Assembly (NCBI RefSeq): GCF_032118995.1
Contig: NC_092651.1
Location: forward strand, 17,220,349 to 17,284,348
Origin: Asterias amurensis
Lineage: Eukaryota > Echinodermata > Asteroidea > Forcipulatida > Asteriidae
Length of the DNA: 64,000 nucleotides
Reading direction: 5' to 3'
Part shown: piece by piece, positions 46,201-58,245 of the stretch
Numbering within the stretch: the first letter of the stretch is position 1
Layout: every line of letters starts with the position of its first letter
The notes under the pieces: model-generated
Seen by the model: only the letters and a program-made list of their open reading frames with translations
What the model was told of the DNA's origin: nothing
Database searches by the model: none
Translations under genes and position numbers: made by a program

Positions 46201-49200
46201 ACAGACCAGTTGTGTATAAATCTTTAAGTGTCCAGCCGTCGATTTCACCAAACTCTTCCTAACTTAGTCCATTAATCTTAGGACTTGGGACGAGTCCCAG
46301 CCTTGCACTGTAATATGTACACCTGTAATCCTAAAGTTAGGACGAAATACTCATCCTAACTCGAGTTAGGATTAATCCTAGCGTCTCATGAAATCTAATC
46401 AACCATTGTTGTTGTAAATCATCGAAAAGCTGTACTCAAGTTAAGGGCCAGGATATCTGTGGACTTAAAGATAAGACTACCTTTTTGATTAGTTAATTAA
46501 TAAAGACAGACTATATGAAGTCTAGGCACTGTCCCCATGTTAGATCAAAGGTAATGTTTCTCAGAAACAAAACTGAATGTTTTCCTTTACGAAACCATGA
46601 AAGCACTTTTCCTTGAAAATGTAAATAATGCAAATTTGCACCAGAGAAAAGTGAAAGCAACTGAAAATTTGTCTAGGATATTCAGGGTCAGAGGTCACTT
46701 TAAAGCCAGGTACTCTCAGTGGATTGGTTTCAATGTTTTTTCCTGGAATGTGACTCTCCTATTAAAACTTTATTGGACCTTGATTTCCTCAAAGTGGATT
46801 GCAGACTTTTCAATCGGCATTCTACCTCTATATGGTATCAGGAATGGACATTATGTTGGATACATTGAAAGGACCATGAATTTGAACCAAGGTTATCATG
46901 TCATCAGACCTGCCTCGATCCTTCTTCACAATCACATTATGCAAACTTTGCTCCCCCTCCCTAAATAAAAAGTTTTTGTTATTTTATGCAATCATGCCAT
47001 TTTGAATGTCAAAATGGTGGTACATATGCAAACATAAAATAAGTATACCAATTAGGCACAAATAATAATGCATACTTATGCATTTGTTTGAGACTTTTCT
47101 CCAATTTGCACCGTGCAAGTTGCCATAGAGACTATAATGGTCGCTTCAAAAGTTTTCCATAAACTTAAATATGAGATAGCAGACTTTCAGGACTGTATGC
47201 TTTGTTTTTGAAATCTGGCACTCTATGAGAAAATTGTAAATTTCTACTGGAGAGCATTTTAAGGGCACCAAGGCAATAACCAGGGGGGCATGGAGGCAAT
47301 CGTCTTCAGTGCCTCCGTGAAGTATCAGGCCTGGTATTCCATTTGCAAAATAAAAAAGGCCTTGCCCTTGCAAAGTTATTATTATTCCAGTGTTACATGT
47401 ATGTTGCACCAGGTGCCACAATGCAATAAGATTAAATGAATCATATCTTGTGCTCGACATGGATCATTGTCTTGTTGTACATGTAGGTCACCCAAAATGA
47501 GGCAGCATATGGTTGAATACTGCTTCAACCTCAACCATATGGATTGGGCCAGCGCTAATAGTATGAATAAATAATAATAATAGAAACATGTAACATAGTT
47601 TTGGCGATCAAAATATTTGTTTGTAAATAGTAGAGCTCTGGCAACTCTGCCTGATTCTGAAGAAAGTTCCCTGCCGTAAACCAAACTTTTCATAATCTGA
47701 TTCAAATTTAAAGATCTTCCTGGTTATGGAAATTTGTTCCTAATCAAAATTGCGTGCTTAGCTTAATAAAATGGCTGGAAAAAAAAAAAATGCTATCCAG
47801 GTTTCATCCACGGAATCATGGAAAATAAATTTGATTCGGACAAAATCTTCCTGATTGCAAGATCCACGTAGCCGGCTCTTCTGTTGTGATGATTCAGAAT
47901 GAGAGCTGTTTTGTCATGCTCCATGCTAAAACCAGGTACTTTCTTCTTCTAAGAATAAACAAAAATTAAATTGCCATTTGTAACTAATTTACTTTGTGGG
48001 TGAAATCTTGATAGATTGGTTTATCTAGGCACATTGGAATTTGCTAAGCATTCAATCTGGATTAGCACAATACAAAATCGGCATACTTTTATTGTATCCC
48101 TTAAAAAAAAATTGATCCTATAAAAAGTTATCCCAATCATTTTTGGTTTTGATTTTCAAAACTCATCTCGTTCATTCTGTTTTTAATTCTCTCTCCTCCC
48201 CCTCCCCTCAGTTGGATGAGCTAAAACGGGAAATTGTAGACCTTCGTTGCCAGTTGGACAGAGAGAGAAGGTACCGGATGCTTCTGGAGGAACAGAACAG
48301 GTCCCTCGAGTCCCAGCTGTATCCAGAGAAATTAAAAGAGCTTGCTCAACAGGTAGGTTTTCTTTTCAGGTGTCTTTCCCGACTGTGCTCGGCCGATAGA
48401 CAAATGTTTGTAGATGTGGTTGTTACCAGGGGCCAATTTCATAGAGCTGCTTAAGCAAAAACTTGCTTAAGCACGAAAATAGCTTGCTTATTTTACACAT
48501 GTTACTGGCCAAAATTTCATGCCATATACATTGCTTATGACTAGTATTTAGCTGTTATTTACTTAGCATAACAACTGAGTGGAGTCTTGGCCGGTAATCT
48601 GATTTAACTAAGCAATGAATTTTTTGCTTAAGCAAAATTTTGTGCTTAAGCAGCTCTATGAAATTGGGCCCAGGCCTTGAACTTTGTTCCTGGGAGCTAA
48701 GAGGACAAAGCCATTTTCATTTTGCAAAGAGCACTGCTATTGGACAATCTTTTATTCAATGGGAAACGTTTAAAGGGGCACCAAGACCATGACCAGGGCC
48801 CAATTTCATAGAGCTGCTAAGCACAAAAATTTGCTTAGCATGAAATTTCTTTCTTGATAAAAACAGGATTACCAACAAAATTTCCATTTGTTGCATATTG
48901 CTTGTTACTGGTATTCAGCTGATGTTTGCTCATCCTGAAAATCATGTGGAAATTTGGTTGGTAATCCTGTTTTTATCGAGGCAGAAATTTCATGCTAAGC
49001 AAATTTTTGTGCTTAGCAGCTCTATGAACTTTGGCCCAGGGCAACCAAGGCTGTGACCTCCGTGTAATTCCAGGCCTGTTTTGTTGTGATCATTGGGGTT
49101 CAATACTGTTAGGTACCGATATCTGCTTACAGAGTAAAGTGTAGAACTTGGAGTGTCGTGGCCAAGCGGTCAAGTGCACTGGCCTCAGGCTCCAGTGTGT

Positions 49201-50430
49201 TGTCAGAGTGTTGGTTGCAGTTCCTGGTCACGGCACTTGTGTCCCTAAGCAAGACACTTGACCATAGCTGCTTTGGCTCTCAGATTGGACATAAAGTGGT
49301 AGTTTCCGTGTTGGGTATAACACTTTTAGCAAGCTCATTTACTGTAAAGAGAAGAGGACTGCCGAAGTAGTTTTGGCATGTTCTGGCATCATTATACACC
49401 ACATCACCTTGTATCTCTTTTAGGGTGTTTCGATCAGGGTTGTTCATACTTTCCACTTGTTCCAAGTGTCTTATACTGTATGAATTTCCTAGGAAATTCC
49501 AAAGACAAATGGCAAACTCTGAGGAACTCCTGGGAAATAGCATTTTCCGGGAAAAACTAGTTACCCCTGCATGGGAGTACAATGTAGGTTTAAGCTAGAA
49601 CAAGCTAGGGTTACCTGTAACCCAGGGGTTTGCATGCCTAGTGCTCATTCTTCCCATGAAAATTGCATGTGAAACGGACAGAGGGTGGCTGTGGGATTAA
49701 AACTCCCCAGGATATTAATGGGTTTTATTTCCTGGTTATCAGCTCTGTCATGTGAAAAGAGTTCTAGTAGTAAACAAATAGAAACAAATATCCCAGATAC
49801 CATGTCAGGTCAGGTTTTGTGTTCTGCCAGTAAACATGTAACCCTTTATCCATGAAATAAAGCAGTGGTGGAAATTCCTGGCGGCTCTCGGCCAAGAAAT
49901 TGCCCTATGCCCTATCTGTGTTTTTGTTTTTTATCGTGCCCAAAATATTGTTAAACGTAAGAATTGTGTCTTTTTCATAGATAAAAATCCAAGAACAGAG
50001 GGCGTATGAAGAGCGCAAGATCATGGAACAGCCACCACCGCCACCGGCACCGCGGCCCGTCATAATGCAGTACCAACTCACCCCGCCCCCATCTCATATC
50101 ATCAGCCCGGCCACCACGCTTACGACGTCGAGGCAAAACCTGGAGACCATCGTGCAAGCCATCCGCCACCTGGAGGGAGACAAGACAACGCCGGGCAACA
50201 CGCCCCAGCAGACGCCCAGCCATACCCCTACCCCAGAGGATGAGGCGCGGAAGGTGCGGGAAGACGAGGAGACGTTAAGCGGTGATGAGGACACTTACCG
50301 TAAGGAGCACAACGAGTGTTCGGTCATTGTCTCGGACACGGAGAGCCATCTAAATCTGAACAGAGTAACTGTAGAACTTCTCCATCCGATCGACAGGCTT
50401 AAAACACGGCCCAGCATCATTGTGTCGTGA
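34291..50430 (+). CDS. TFAP4: Transcription factor AP-4, bHLH-leucine zipper (339 aa, 5 coding exons)
   Basis: Coding exons are 34291-34376, 45113-45248, 45752-45958, 48212-48352 and 49981-50430, all phases closing to 339 aa (human 338). The N-terminus MAYYM parallels MEYFM of vertebrate TFAP4, which supports this start. An in-frame stop lies upstream. The basic region RRIRREIANSNERRRMQS (about 35-52) and helix-loop-helix FQSLRTLLPNHDGEKLSKAA are followed by a first zipper (IYRLEQEKTQLL), the basic patch SPKRRKRQ, DEGIGSP, and a second zipper in exon 4 (LDELKREIVDLRCQL, LEEQNRSLESQLYPEKL). Exon 5 has a proline-rich segment (PPPPPAPRP) and the conserved block TSRQNLETIVQAIRHLEG. It binds CAGCTG E-boxes as a homodimer in the nucleus (family knowledge). 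Intron 1 is 10.7 kb. Confidence 0.97.
37027..37089 (+). repeat. Minisatellite of CGTGGGAGGGGG(G)
   Basis: Five tandem units of 12 or 13 bases in the order 13, 12, 13, 12, 12, differing by one G. It is strongly G-skewed, with G-quadruplex potential. It lies in TFAP4 intron 1. Confidence 0.85.
38258..38289. promoter_or_regulatory. Palindromic doublet of NFI-type sites
   Basis: TTGGCACAGTGCCAA (38258-38272) fits the nuclear factor I consensus TTGGC-N5-GCCAA exactly. CTGGCACTGTGCCAA (38275-38289) fits it except for the first base. Together they form a stem of about 14 bases around AGCC. It could be an enhancer element in TFAP4 intron 1 or a hairpin remnant. Confidence 0.4.
38964..39090. repeat. 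Foldback element, GATTTCACAAA family
   Basis: GATTTCACAAAGAGTTAGG at the left and its inverse AGTTTTGTGAAATC at the right, with ACTCGTCCTAAGT and TTAATCCTAAGTTAGGAAGA blocks inside. It is adjacent to the TTAA MITE at 39104. Confidence 0.7.
39104..39464. mobile_element. TTAA MITE, CACTGGACACTATTGG family, inverted copy
   Basis: TTAAAGACATGGACAC at the left and TAGTGTCCAGTGCCTTTAA at the right, TTAA at both borders. The inside is the reverse of 16910-17298: GCTTGATTTTGGGACCTC and AATTCGTGGAAAATTACTTC. Confidence 0.75.
41013..41402. mobile_element. TTAA MITE, GGAACACGTTGCC family, uninterrupted copy
   Basis: TTAAAGGAACACGTTGCC at the left and GGCAACGTGTTTCTTTAA at the right. The arms are inverted over almost the whole length around the centre GTCAAAATTTTGAC (about 41200-41213), flanked by ATTTATGGGGG/CCCATAAAT. 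It serves as the reference for the interrupted copy at 18652-21135. Confidence 0.85.
41600..41745. repeat. Dispersed CAGGCCTG...CCAAGGCCAAGACCAGGG repeat
   Basis: Contains CAGGCCTGGAATTTTATC, GCAAGGGTAAGGCCATTACG, AAAGGGCACTTCCATTGG, CTTGAAGTCAATGGGAGAC and CACCAAGGCCAAGACCAGGG in this order. The same order occurs at 4308, 42745 (part), 47200 and 48673. The class is unknown. Confidence 0.6.
46241..46395. repeat. Foldback element, GATTTCACNAAACTCTTCC family
   Basis: GATTTCACCAAACTCTTCC at the left, ACTCGAGTTAGGATTAATCC and TCTCATGAAATC at the right. It lies in TFAP4 intron 3. Confidence 0.7.
48430..48671. mobile_element. MITE, CCAATTTCATAGAGC family, complete copy 1
   Basis: GGCCAATTTCATAGAGCTGC at the left and AGCAGCTCTATGAAATTGGG at the right are near-perfect inverses. 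TTGCTTAAGC/GCTTAAGCAA subterminal blocks follow. The left end lies about 80 bases downstream of the donor of TFAP4 coding exon 4. Confidence 0.8.
48673..49078. repeat. Dispersed CAGGCCTT...CAGGCCTG repeat split by a MITE
   Basis: The left part (48673-48795) has AAGCCATTTTCATTTTGC and CACCAAGACCATGACCAGGG. The right part (49037-49078) resumes with GGCAACCAAGGCTGTGACC and ends ATTCCAGGCCTG. The MITE 48796-49036 lies between, so the dispersed repeat is older. Confidence 0.7.
48796..49036. mobile_element. MITE, CCAATTTCATAGAGC family, complete copy 2
   Basis: GGGCCCAATTTCATAGAGCT at the left and AGCTCTATGAACTTTGGCCC at the right. Long inner arms are GCACAAAAATTTGCTTAGCA and its inverse, and AAACAGGATTACCAAC and its inverse. 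It inserted in the older dispersed repeat. Confidence 0.8.
49150..49345 (+). repeat. tRNA-Leu/Ser-like SINE, truncated
   Basis: GTGTCGTGGCCAAGCGGTCA resembles the start of a tRNA-Leu or tRNA-Ser gene with an A box. TGGTTGCAGTTCC is a decayed B box. CACTTGTGTCCCTAAGCAAG then matches the SINE core. It lies in TFAP4 intron 4. Confidence 0.6.
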
Positions 50431-53400
50431 TGAGGAACGCTTGTGCTTTTATTTTTGGGTATTTATTCTTAAAAACTATTAAAACCAAAACTAAACCTAG
50501 TTTAATAGCTAGTTTGGTTTTAACTAGTACCTGGTAAAGTATAGTAATGTGTAGTGGATGGATATTTATTGACAAGTCACGTTTGTAGTGATTAGATTAG
50601 ATCAGATTAGATTAACTAGATATCAAATTGTAATTTTCTATCGTCGGTTGAGGGGAGACATTGTCACTCCTTTTGTGTTGTTGTCGTCTTGGTAATGTTG
50701 TGATTTCAGATGTTTTCTTGCTGCACAGTTACCAGCAAGTTTTACCCTGTACTACTGTTCATACAATGTTTGTACAAGAGTACTTCATGTACCAGGCCTG
50801 GACCAATTTGCTCAGTCAAAAGAAACTTAATTGTGTTTCTAAACCTTTCTAAATGTTCTCAGTTATTTAATGTCAATGAACACAGATAAAAACACCGGCC
50901 TGATGAGCAATCTTAGATCGGGACAGACTCTTCTTTTTGGTCACTGCATTTTTATTCAAGAGCAAATCACGATATCTGCTGTGCATGCTAGCATTGTGCA
51001 AGGTGCTTAAAACTTTCGCCCCTAATACCTGCGCAGGTTCCACACTGTCGCCTCTCATCATAGCCGTTCTCTTTCTTTTTTTGCCCCCAAAACGAAATGA
51101 ATCACAGAATGTTCTTGATGAAACAGGATGGATTGACTTAGTCATAAATCTGTCTGGTAGTTTTTTTTGGGGGCGGCATGGACAATATGTTTGGCATGTA
51201 GGCGTACATACTGGTACTAGTGGAAGGCGGTGGAAATGATGGGGCACTTTCTGCTAGCAGCAGTCGATGGGCTGCTCTGGAAATCTTTAACATAGAAAAG
51301 TCAAGTTCAGCAGACAGGTGCCACGCATGATTCACTCGCGTCTAGAAGGGCATTCAACCCTGGATGGTTATCTTCAAGAAAAATGTTGGCAATTCTGTCA
51401 TTTTCAACTCAAAAATCTCTCTCTTTTTCTCTCCCTGAAACAAAGGATGTTTATTTTTTTTTCATTACAAGCAACTGTCTAAACCACTATAATTGCAAGC
51501 ATTGTACCTTTTCTTTTAATATTTAGTCTTGGAACTGGTGTTTTGTTGCGGATAATTTGAATACTTCAAATTATCTGTGTTGTGGCTACTATTTCCAAGT
51601 GTTAAAAGGATTCTGAAAAAATAATACGCGACAGAATTTTAGATTTATTTCGGTCATGCATTCATTTCACACATGTACGAGTAGTGTTGTAAACGCCTCT
51701 TCATGGAACCTGGAAGGTAGTGTAAACAAGTATTAAGGTTTCGATACAAAGGCGGAAATAAACATACACTGTTGGTTTTGCCAGAACTATTCTACCATCA
51801 CAACCACCAGCCAGTATCCATCGAAAGAGCAAGGGTTAGAGTCAGGTGACTGTGAGAATGTGAACAAATGGGTCGAGTCAAAGGTCAGTAGTACAGTCAA
51901 CGCTGAATCACATTCTCCAGTCTAGACTGGCTGTTAATCACGAACGAGACAGCTTGGTTGCCTCGGTGGTGCAGGTGGGGGGTAATGTTGCCTGGTCCCT
52001 TGCCAAGTTTGGGATACAGTCATCATGTGGGAAGTTGGACTCAATCTAGCATCAGATCCTCAATGGGGACTGGGAGGGGGAAAGGGGGTGTTGGGTGCCA
52101 TAGTAAAGCAAATATATTCATTGACTCGGACAGAGCGGATGATTATCATAGCCACCACCGCAGTGAAGCGGAGAGGCACTTAAAGCAGGAAGTTAAGTCA
52201 CTTTACTTTCATGGGGGGGGGGGGGGGGGGGGACCCCGGGGCGTTCTACATACACGTACTCCCCTTTGACTGGTTGCCAAGGTCTACCACCACCAACGCT
52301 ATCAGCTGGTTGGTTTGTGGGGTCCCTTGGATCACATGCTTCTTTAGGGTTGGTGCTGTGCCAATCAGGTCTTGCTGTGGATGGTGAGTAGGATAGGACA
52401 CAATGGCACTGGGTCAGGCAAACTGTTTATATCATGTAGAGGGGGGGGGGGGGGATTTCATTGATGTGGAATGCAGGCTTCTAGGTAGGCTGTAAGGTGT
52501 CACTGCATGTCTGAAGCAGATCGTTTCTGTTTTCATGGACAATTGTTTGTAACTGATAAGTCTTGCTCTCTCCCAACACGCATTCCTGTGTTTCAGCCAG
52601 ACTTTTGGGGGAAAAAGTGGATAAAAGTTTGCTTTGTTTAAAATGTGGTGTCAGAGTTGCCCACTTTGTGACTGCTACTCTCTTATAACATGGGAATGAA
52701 TCACATAAAAAAAAAAGCATTCAAACTTGTATCTCAAAGACTACTACCATATACCTCCTCTGGCTGAAGCTACTCTCAGAATATTGATTTTCATACTTAG
52801 AATTATAATTTTTGTTGTGCCACAGTTAAGATTCCTTGATAGTAAATGTATAAGAAAAGGTACAATATTGTTAATGTTGGTGAAAACAACCGAATACTCG
52901 ACCTATATGTTAATACCTTGTGTATTGGCGTAAAAACAACTGAGTTGAAGCCCAATTTTGCAGAGCCACTGAAGCAGAAAGTGTCTCAACCGTTTTCTGC
53001 TAATTAAAAATGAGCAGGATACCACTCACATAGTTGGTATGTTGTATTTTGGCTTTTAACATTTCTTTTGTGCTTTTAAAGCATCTTAACTTTTGCCTTT
53101 TTTTCCGCTTTCTTGATGGGAAAACTTGTTATTTCGCTTTTACTTTAGGCCGCTTTTTGAAGGCAACAAATCTATGGGAGCAAGTTGATTTTACCATTGG
53201 AAAAAAATTACGCTTCTCAATAGGGCCCCTTAACTTGGTGGTAAAATGTACGTTTTTGATTGTGGTATATGCTTGGTGAATGTGTTTAGTGTTGTCTAGT
53301 CTTATGAAACATGTAAAGTATTTGTAGCTGAGTAGTCTGGTGTAGCCAGCAGATTTACGTAGGGTACAACTCTGATGTTGAACTGTCAAAAAAAGAAAAC

Positions 53401-54340
53401 CAAAAACAAGAAAAAAAACTTAAAATATTTATTGAGAAAAAAAATATGAGTAAAAACTATGTGACAAAATGTGTATTTTTTTATACCAAAAACATTTTTT
53501 ATTTGAATAATGACTTTTGATACTTAAATTATTTATTTTCCTCCTCGACCCGCCCAAAATTTTACAAAAATACCATGAGATGGTTTTATGGGTGCATAGT
53601 TACCGTAATTTTAAATAGAAAACCCTTCGAACAATATATGGGAACATTTTCTTCAAAACCCTTACCAAAGAGAACTCTTTCCCCCTGTTGTCTTGTCAAA
53701 ACGTAATTTTTGCCCATTGAATTCGGGCATACATGTCTCACATCAGTTTCTTAGAAATTGTTGACCATTATGTCGTGACATTTCTTTGAAATTCAAATCT
53801 TTGAAAGACTTGTAGTTTAGAACCCATTGGCAAAAGAAAATCAGTTAAATGCTGGCTTTATTGAAATTGATATTTTTACGGACATCTGTTTTTAAAACAA
53901 ACGCCCATAAAAATGTTTTTTTTTTAGTTTTTTTTTAATGATTGAAAATACTTGTGTTCAAAACATTGCAGGTTTTAAACATTCCTTAAATTGGTCTAAC
54001 CCTGAACTATGTGTTTTTAAGTCTTGAAAAACAAATTGTCAGCAGTATTGTGGAGAAGGATTTCTCAACAAAAGATTCTGACAATCGAAACCACAAATCT
54101 GGGTGGATATACCTGTATGCACCATGTTTGTCAAGGACTGGTTCTTAGAGGCATTTTCCTCCGTGCCCATAGTCATTGCCTTGGTGCCTTTTGAAATGTT
54201 CAAGTAGTAATGTTAGCCTTCCTCATTTAGATGCCCTTTGTAATGGGAAGTCTGCTTTATCCTTACATGAAAGTAGGTCCGGGCTTCCCTCTCGAATCGT
54301 ACTCCCAAGTCGCATCAGAGTCAACTAGATGGTTTAGTAA

Positions 54341-54463
54341 AGCCCGGTTCATACTTCCTGCGAATGCGATACGAAGCGAATTGTTGATCTGTGCACAACT
54401 CCTGAGAGTCAGCCATGTGATGTCAAAATTCGTATCGCATTCGCATGAAGAGTGAACCGGGCT
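54341..54463. repeat. Foldback element, AGCCCGGTTCA ends
   Basis: AGCCCGGTTCATACTTCCTG and its inverse at AGTGAACCGGGCT, with GCGAATGCGATACGAAG/TTCGTATCGCATTCGC pairing inside. It is a short non-coding MITE-like hairpin. Confidence 0.75.
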
Positions 54464-56726
54464 AAACAGTGCCCCAGAATTATTTGGGAAGTAGTCTGAC
54501 GGTTCAAAGTTGTCAAAAGGAAAAACAAATTCATCACATTTTAGTATCCTTGTATTAGCACAATTCTCTTATGTAATCTGCTGGTTACTTATTTTATCTA
54601 AAAATACACCAAGAAAAGGGCCAGGTATACCCCTCTTGAACCTGTGATAGTTTTTTTCCTTTTCAGAAATCCGAAAAAACGTGAAACTTGAAGTTCTTGT
54701 TGGGAATCGCCACAAAACCTTCAGAGGTTGATAAGTCATGTCCAAATTTCACAGAGAAATGGCTGTTTGCGAGAAATGAAAAGATTCAAAATATCAAATG
54801 ATCGTTGCCTTTGGGAAAAGGATAGTTCAAAAACCATTCCAAAACCATGTTTTTGTTTGTTCCACCTGAATAAGTGAATACATTTTTTTATTTTTATGAA
54901 AAGTACATTTACACTATTGAAGTTTTTTTTTTTTTGAGAACCAATATTTACATATCTTTGAACAGTTCAGTGCATGGCCACAATAATAAATAGTACAGAA
55001 GTAACAAATGGGAAAATATGCATATTGATTTGACAGTGGTTTTGATTAAACATGGTTTGTTCTGAACAATGGCAACGTAAATTAAATTTTTGAACCTAAC
55101 TTTTTGTTTTGTGTGTCGATAAATATTTGAATCCACCTTCTTTAGAATGAAATAGCCATCTGGGACGTGACGTAATAATCTTAAAAGGTTGGGATTGGTC
55201 AGTAGTTTGTGCAATGTAGGTATGGTGTTTTAAAGAAAGAAGAATTTCAAGACAAGAAAAGAGTAACTTAATTTTGAAGTTTTTAGAGTATGAAAGGTAG
55301 TTGATCTATAGTGTTTTGAATGTAATTTGCATATAAATTTGCATATTTATGAATGAGCAGCTGCCTGTAATACCTCAGTCCTCCAATAAGAAATCACTAT
55401 TAACCTAAATTTGTAATACATTATAATATAAAGTAAACCAAAATGAAAACAATTTAAAAAGGTGAATGAGAATTGTAAATAATATTAAAATGTTTCCAAG
55501 AACAAGAATGACCAAATATTTGAAATGGTAAATTATGAATAATTAACAACAGAAAATGTTTACGTGGGTTCACACTTAATTGTGAAGTTTACAGTTTTAA
55601 AATTTGTCATTTTCTTGCTCTCCTCTTAAGAAATGGAATATTTTCCATGTAAAACATTACACATGAAAAAGAAAAGAAACCTTGTATAAAAACAATAAGT
55701 TAACCTATAACTATACTTGTAAAAAAATATATTTAATTTGTTTCCCGCATGTTATCCAGTTCTGTATACGTAATGACTACCTGTTACTCCAGAATAATCA
55801 ACCAATGTGAATGATATTTCACTGTACTTTACATTATAGATTTGGACATTGACTGCCATTTTGTCAGTCACAAAAGTATATGTTTAGTGATTTATATTTT
55901 CTTGTTTAAGATAGTTTTAACTTTGGAATCTAGTAAAGATCTAGTTGAATTGTTTATGTGTTATTCCAAGTGTGTGTTAAGCATTGTATACTCAGTACTT
56001 TCCTGAGTCCTCCTGGTTTTCCTGAGTATATAGTGCTTAGGACACATGGGTATGGCAACAAACAAAAAGTGTAAAACAAACAAAAAAATCTTTTACCCGA
56101 TGCAAATTTAACATCTGTTGATTCATCTGGGTTTTTTAAAACGATCTTCATAAGGTTTTGACTGCTTCATGTTTTGTTCTTGTTTTTTAAAAGATGTTTT
56201 TCGTAGCAAATTCAATGCAGAAAACCAATTTGAAACTGAAGTGCTTTATTGGATGTTTAATGGAAAAAATACTAAAGTAGACATGAAATTGAGCAATTAA
56301 CAATGCAGTTGCGATGTGGTCAATGCAACAGTGTGATTGGCACCCTCCGGTGACAAAAAAACGGGCAGGGTGTTTATCCACTGGAACCCAAACAGAAATG
56401 CAAATTAATGTAGCTTTGAGGTGTTGTTTTTTTGTTTGAAGTAGTAGATATTTACTATTTTTTTCTCTCCCCCCCCCCCCCCAAAAAAATAATAATAAAT
56501 CTGTTCTCATTAAATAAGGGTTTGCAGAACAACCAAGCTAACAGCTGTGAACATAAAAAATGCATATTTCTCTTGGGGGAAAAAAAAACTATTTCTGAGA
56601 ATCCTGGGCTGTACAACAACCAGAACCCATAATCCCACGTGTGATACACCGGGGTGTGTCTTCCCGGTGGGAATATTTATCTCCCGATGCGGGTATAATT
56701 AGCCCAAACAGGTATATGAAGGGTCC

Positions 56727-57111
56727 TTAAAGGCAGTGGACACTATTGGTAAATACTCAAAATAATTATTAGCATAAAACCTTACTTGGTGGCGAGTAAT
56801 GGGGAGAGGTTGATAGTATAAAACATTGTGAGAAACCCTCTGAAGTGACATAGTTTGCGAGAAAGAAGTAATTTTCCACGACTTCGATTTCAAGACCTCA
56901 GATTTAGAACTTGAGGTCTCGAAATCAACCATCTAAACACACACAACTTCGTGTGACAAGAGTATTTTTTTTCCGTTCATTGTTATCTCGCAAGTTCGAT
57001 GACCAATTGAGCTCAAATTTTCACAGGTTTGTTATTTTATGCATATGTTGAGATACACCAAATGAGAAGACTGGTCTTCGACAATTACCAATAGTGTCCA
57101 GTGTCTTTAAT
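56727..57111. mobile_element. TTAA MITE, CACTGGACACTATTGG family, complete
   Basis: TTAAAGGCAGTGGACACTAT at the left and ATAGTGTCCAGTGTCTTTAA at the right, TTAA at both borders. It has the same orientation as 16910-17298 and is the best preserved copy of the family here. Confidence 0.85.
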
Positions 57112-57764
57112 TGGGGGAAACTTTGATGATAATGTTACCTGCTGTTCTTGTCACATTTTTGTATTAGTATTTCCCTCAGTTTTGTTTTGTTTTTTGTTTA
57201 ACCCCAAAAATGTAATATTTTGATTTATTTCAAAGAAGTGAATTAGTAATGTAAGAAATTAATTTTGAATGATTATGATACTACCTCATTGGGTGAACCT
57301 GACTCTAATATAAAATTGATTTATTTACCATTATTCATAAAAAAGAAACTGAAGTTATGAGATGAATTTCAATAAGATTTTTTTGTCAAAAGCGTCAACT
57401 TAAACTTCTCTTTTTTTTCCTTTTTTGTTTTTTTACTCTTGTTTGGAATTGAAACATGTTTATTGTACTTGTATAGTAACTGATATTGTGAAATTCTAAT
57501 GTGTATCTCTGTGTACCCATATCTAAGCGCAATTATTACAAGTGAGCAGACAAATCTAAAACTCAGATTTCAAATTGCCAGATTTTCAAAACCTAGTGGT
57601 TTGTACTTGTTATTATTTTGTAGATTATTAGAATTGTATAAAAAAAACAACCTGTAAGAAGGAACTATGTCATAAATATTGAAGAGATTTAAGTTGTATT
57701 TTTATTTATGGCATGTGATGCCTTCATTGTCGATATTGTAAATAGATAAACAGATCTGAGTTAG

Positions 57765-57861
57765 ATTTCATGACGCTACTTATCGCAGAAAGCTGTGCTT
57801 ACATCTTGTAATGTTACAGGTGGTTAGTCCAGAATTCCACATAAGTAGCGCCATGAAATTT
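57765..57861. repeat. Foldback element, ATTTCATGACGCTACTTAT ends
   Basis: ATTTCATGACGCTACTTAT at the left pairs with ATAAGTAGCGCCATGAAAT at the right around a 50-base centre. Non-coding. Confidence 0.7.
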
Positions 57862-58066
57862 AGCCCAGCCCCTCATCAACAAGCAAAAACAAGAATAGTC
57901 TGTCATCCGGTTTCAATTTGAAAGGCTTGTGACTTGTTGGAATTTCCCCCCGGATTTCAATGGAGACCTTGGAGTGAGCAGACTTTAATAACAGAAATAA
58001 TTTACATTGTTTTCATGTTGACATTGACCACATGGATCAGTTATTAGGAGACAAAATAACAGATAC

Positions 58067-58245
58067 GCCCAATTTCATAGAGCTGCTGAGGCAGAACAAA
58101 ACAATGCTTAACACAAATTTCTGCTAAGCAGAAATGAGCAGGTTACCCACCAGCAATTGCACATGTGACAGGGTAGTGTGGTTGGTAACCTTACTCTGGT
58201 AATCATGATTTGTTTGTGCTAAGCAGCTCCATGAAATTGAGCCCT
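58067..58245. mobile_element. MITE, CCAATTTCATAGAGC family
   Basis: GCCCAATTTCATAGAGCTGC at the left and AGCAGCTCCATGAAATTGAG at the right, with TTCTGCTAAGCAGAA and GGTTACC/GGTAACC inside. Confidence 0.8.

Noticed and set aside
46597-46968. 123-codon open frame in TFAP4 intron 3
   Set aside because: No recognisable domain, no exon signals in the right phase, and it lies between well-defined TFAP4 exons.
49150-49230. tRNA-Leu gene
   Set aside because: The head resembles tRNA-Leu but the B box is decayed and SINE core sequence follows.
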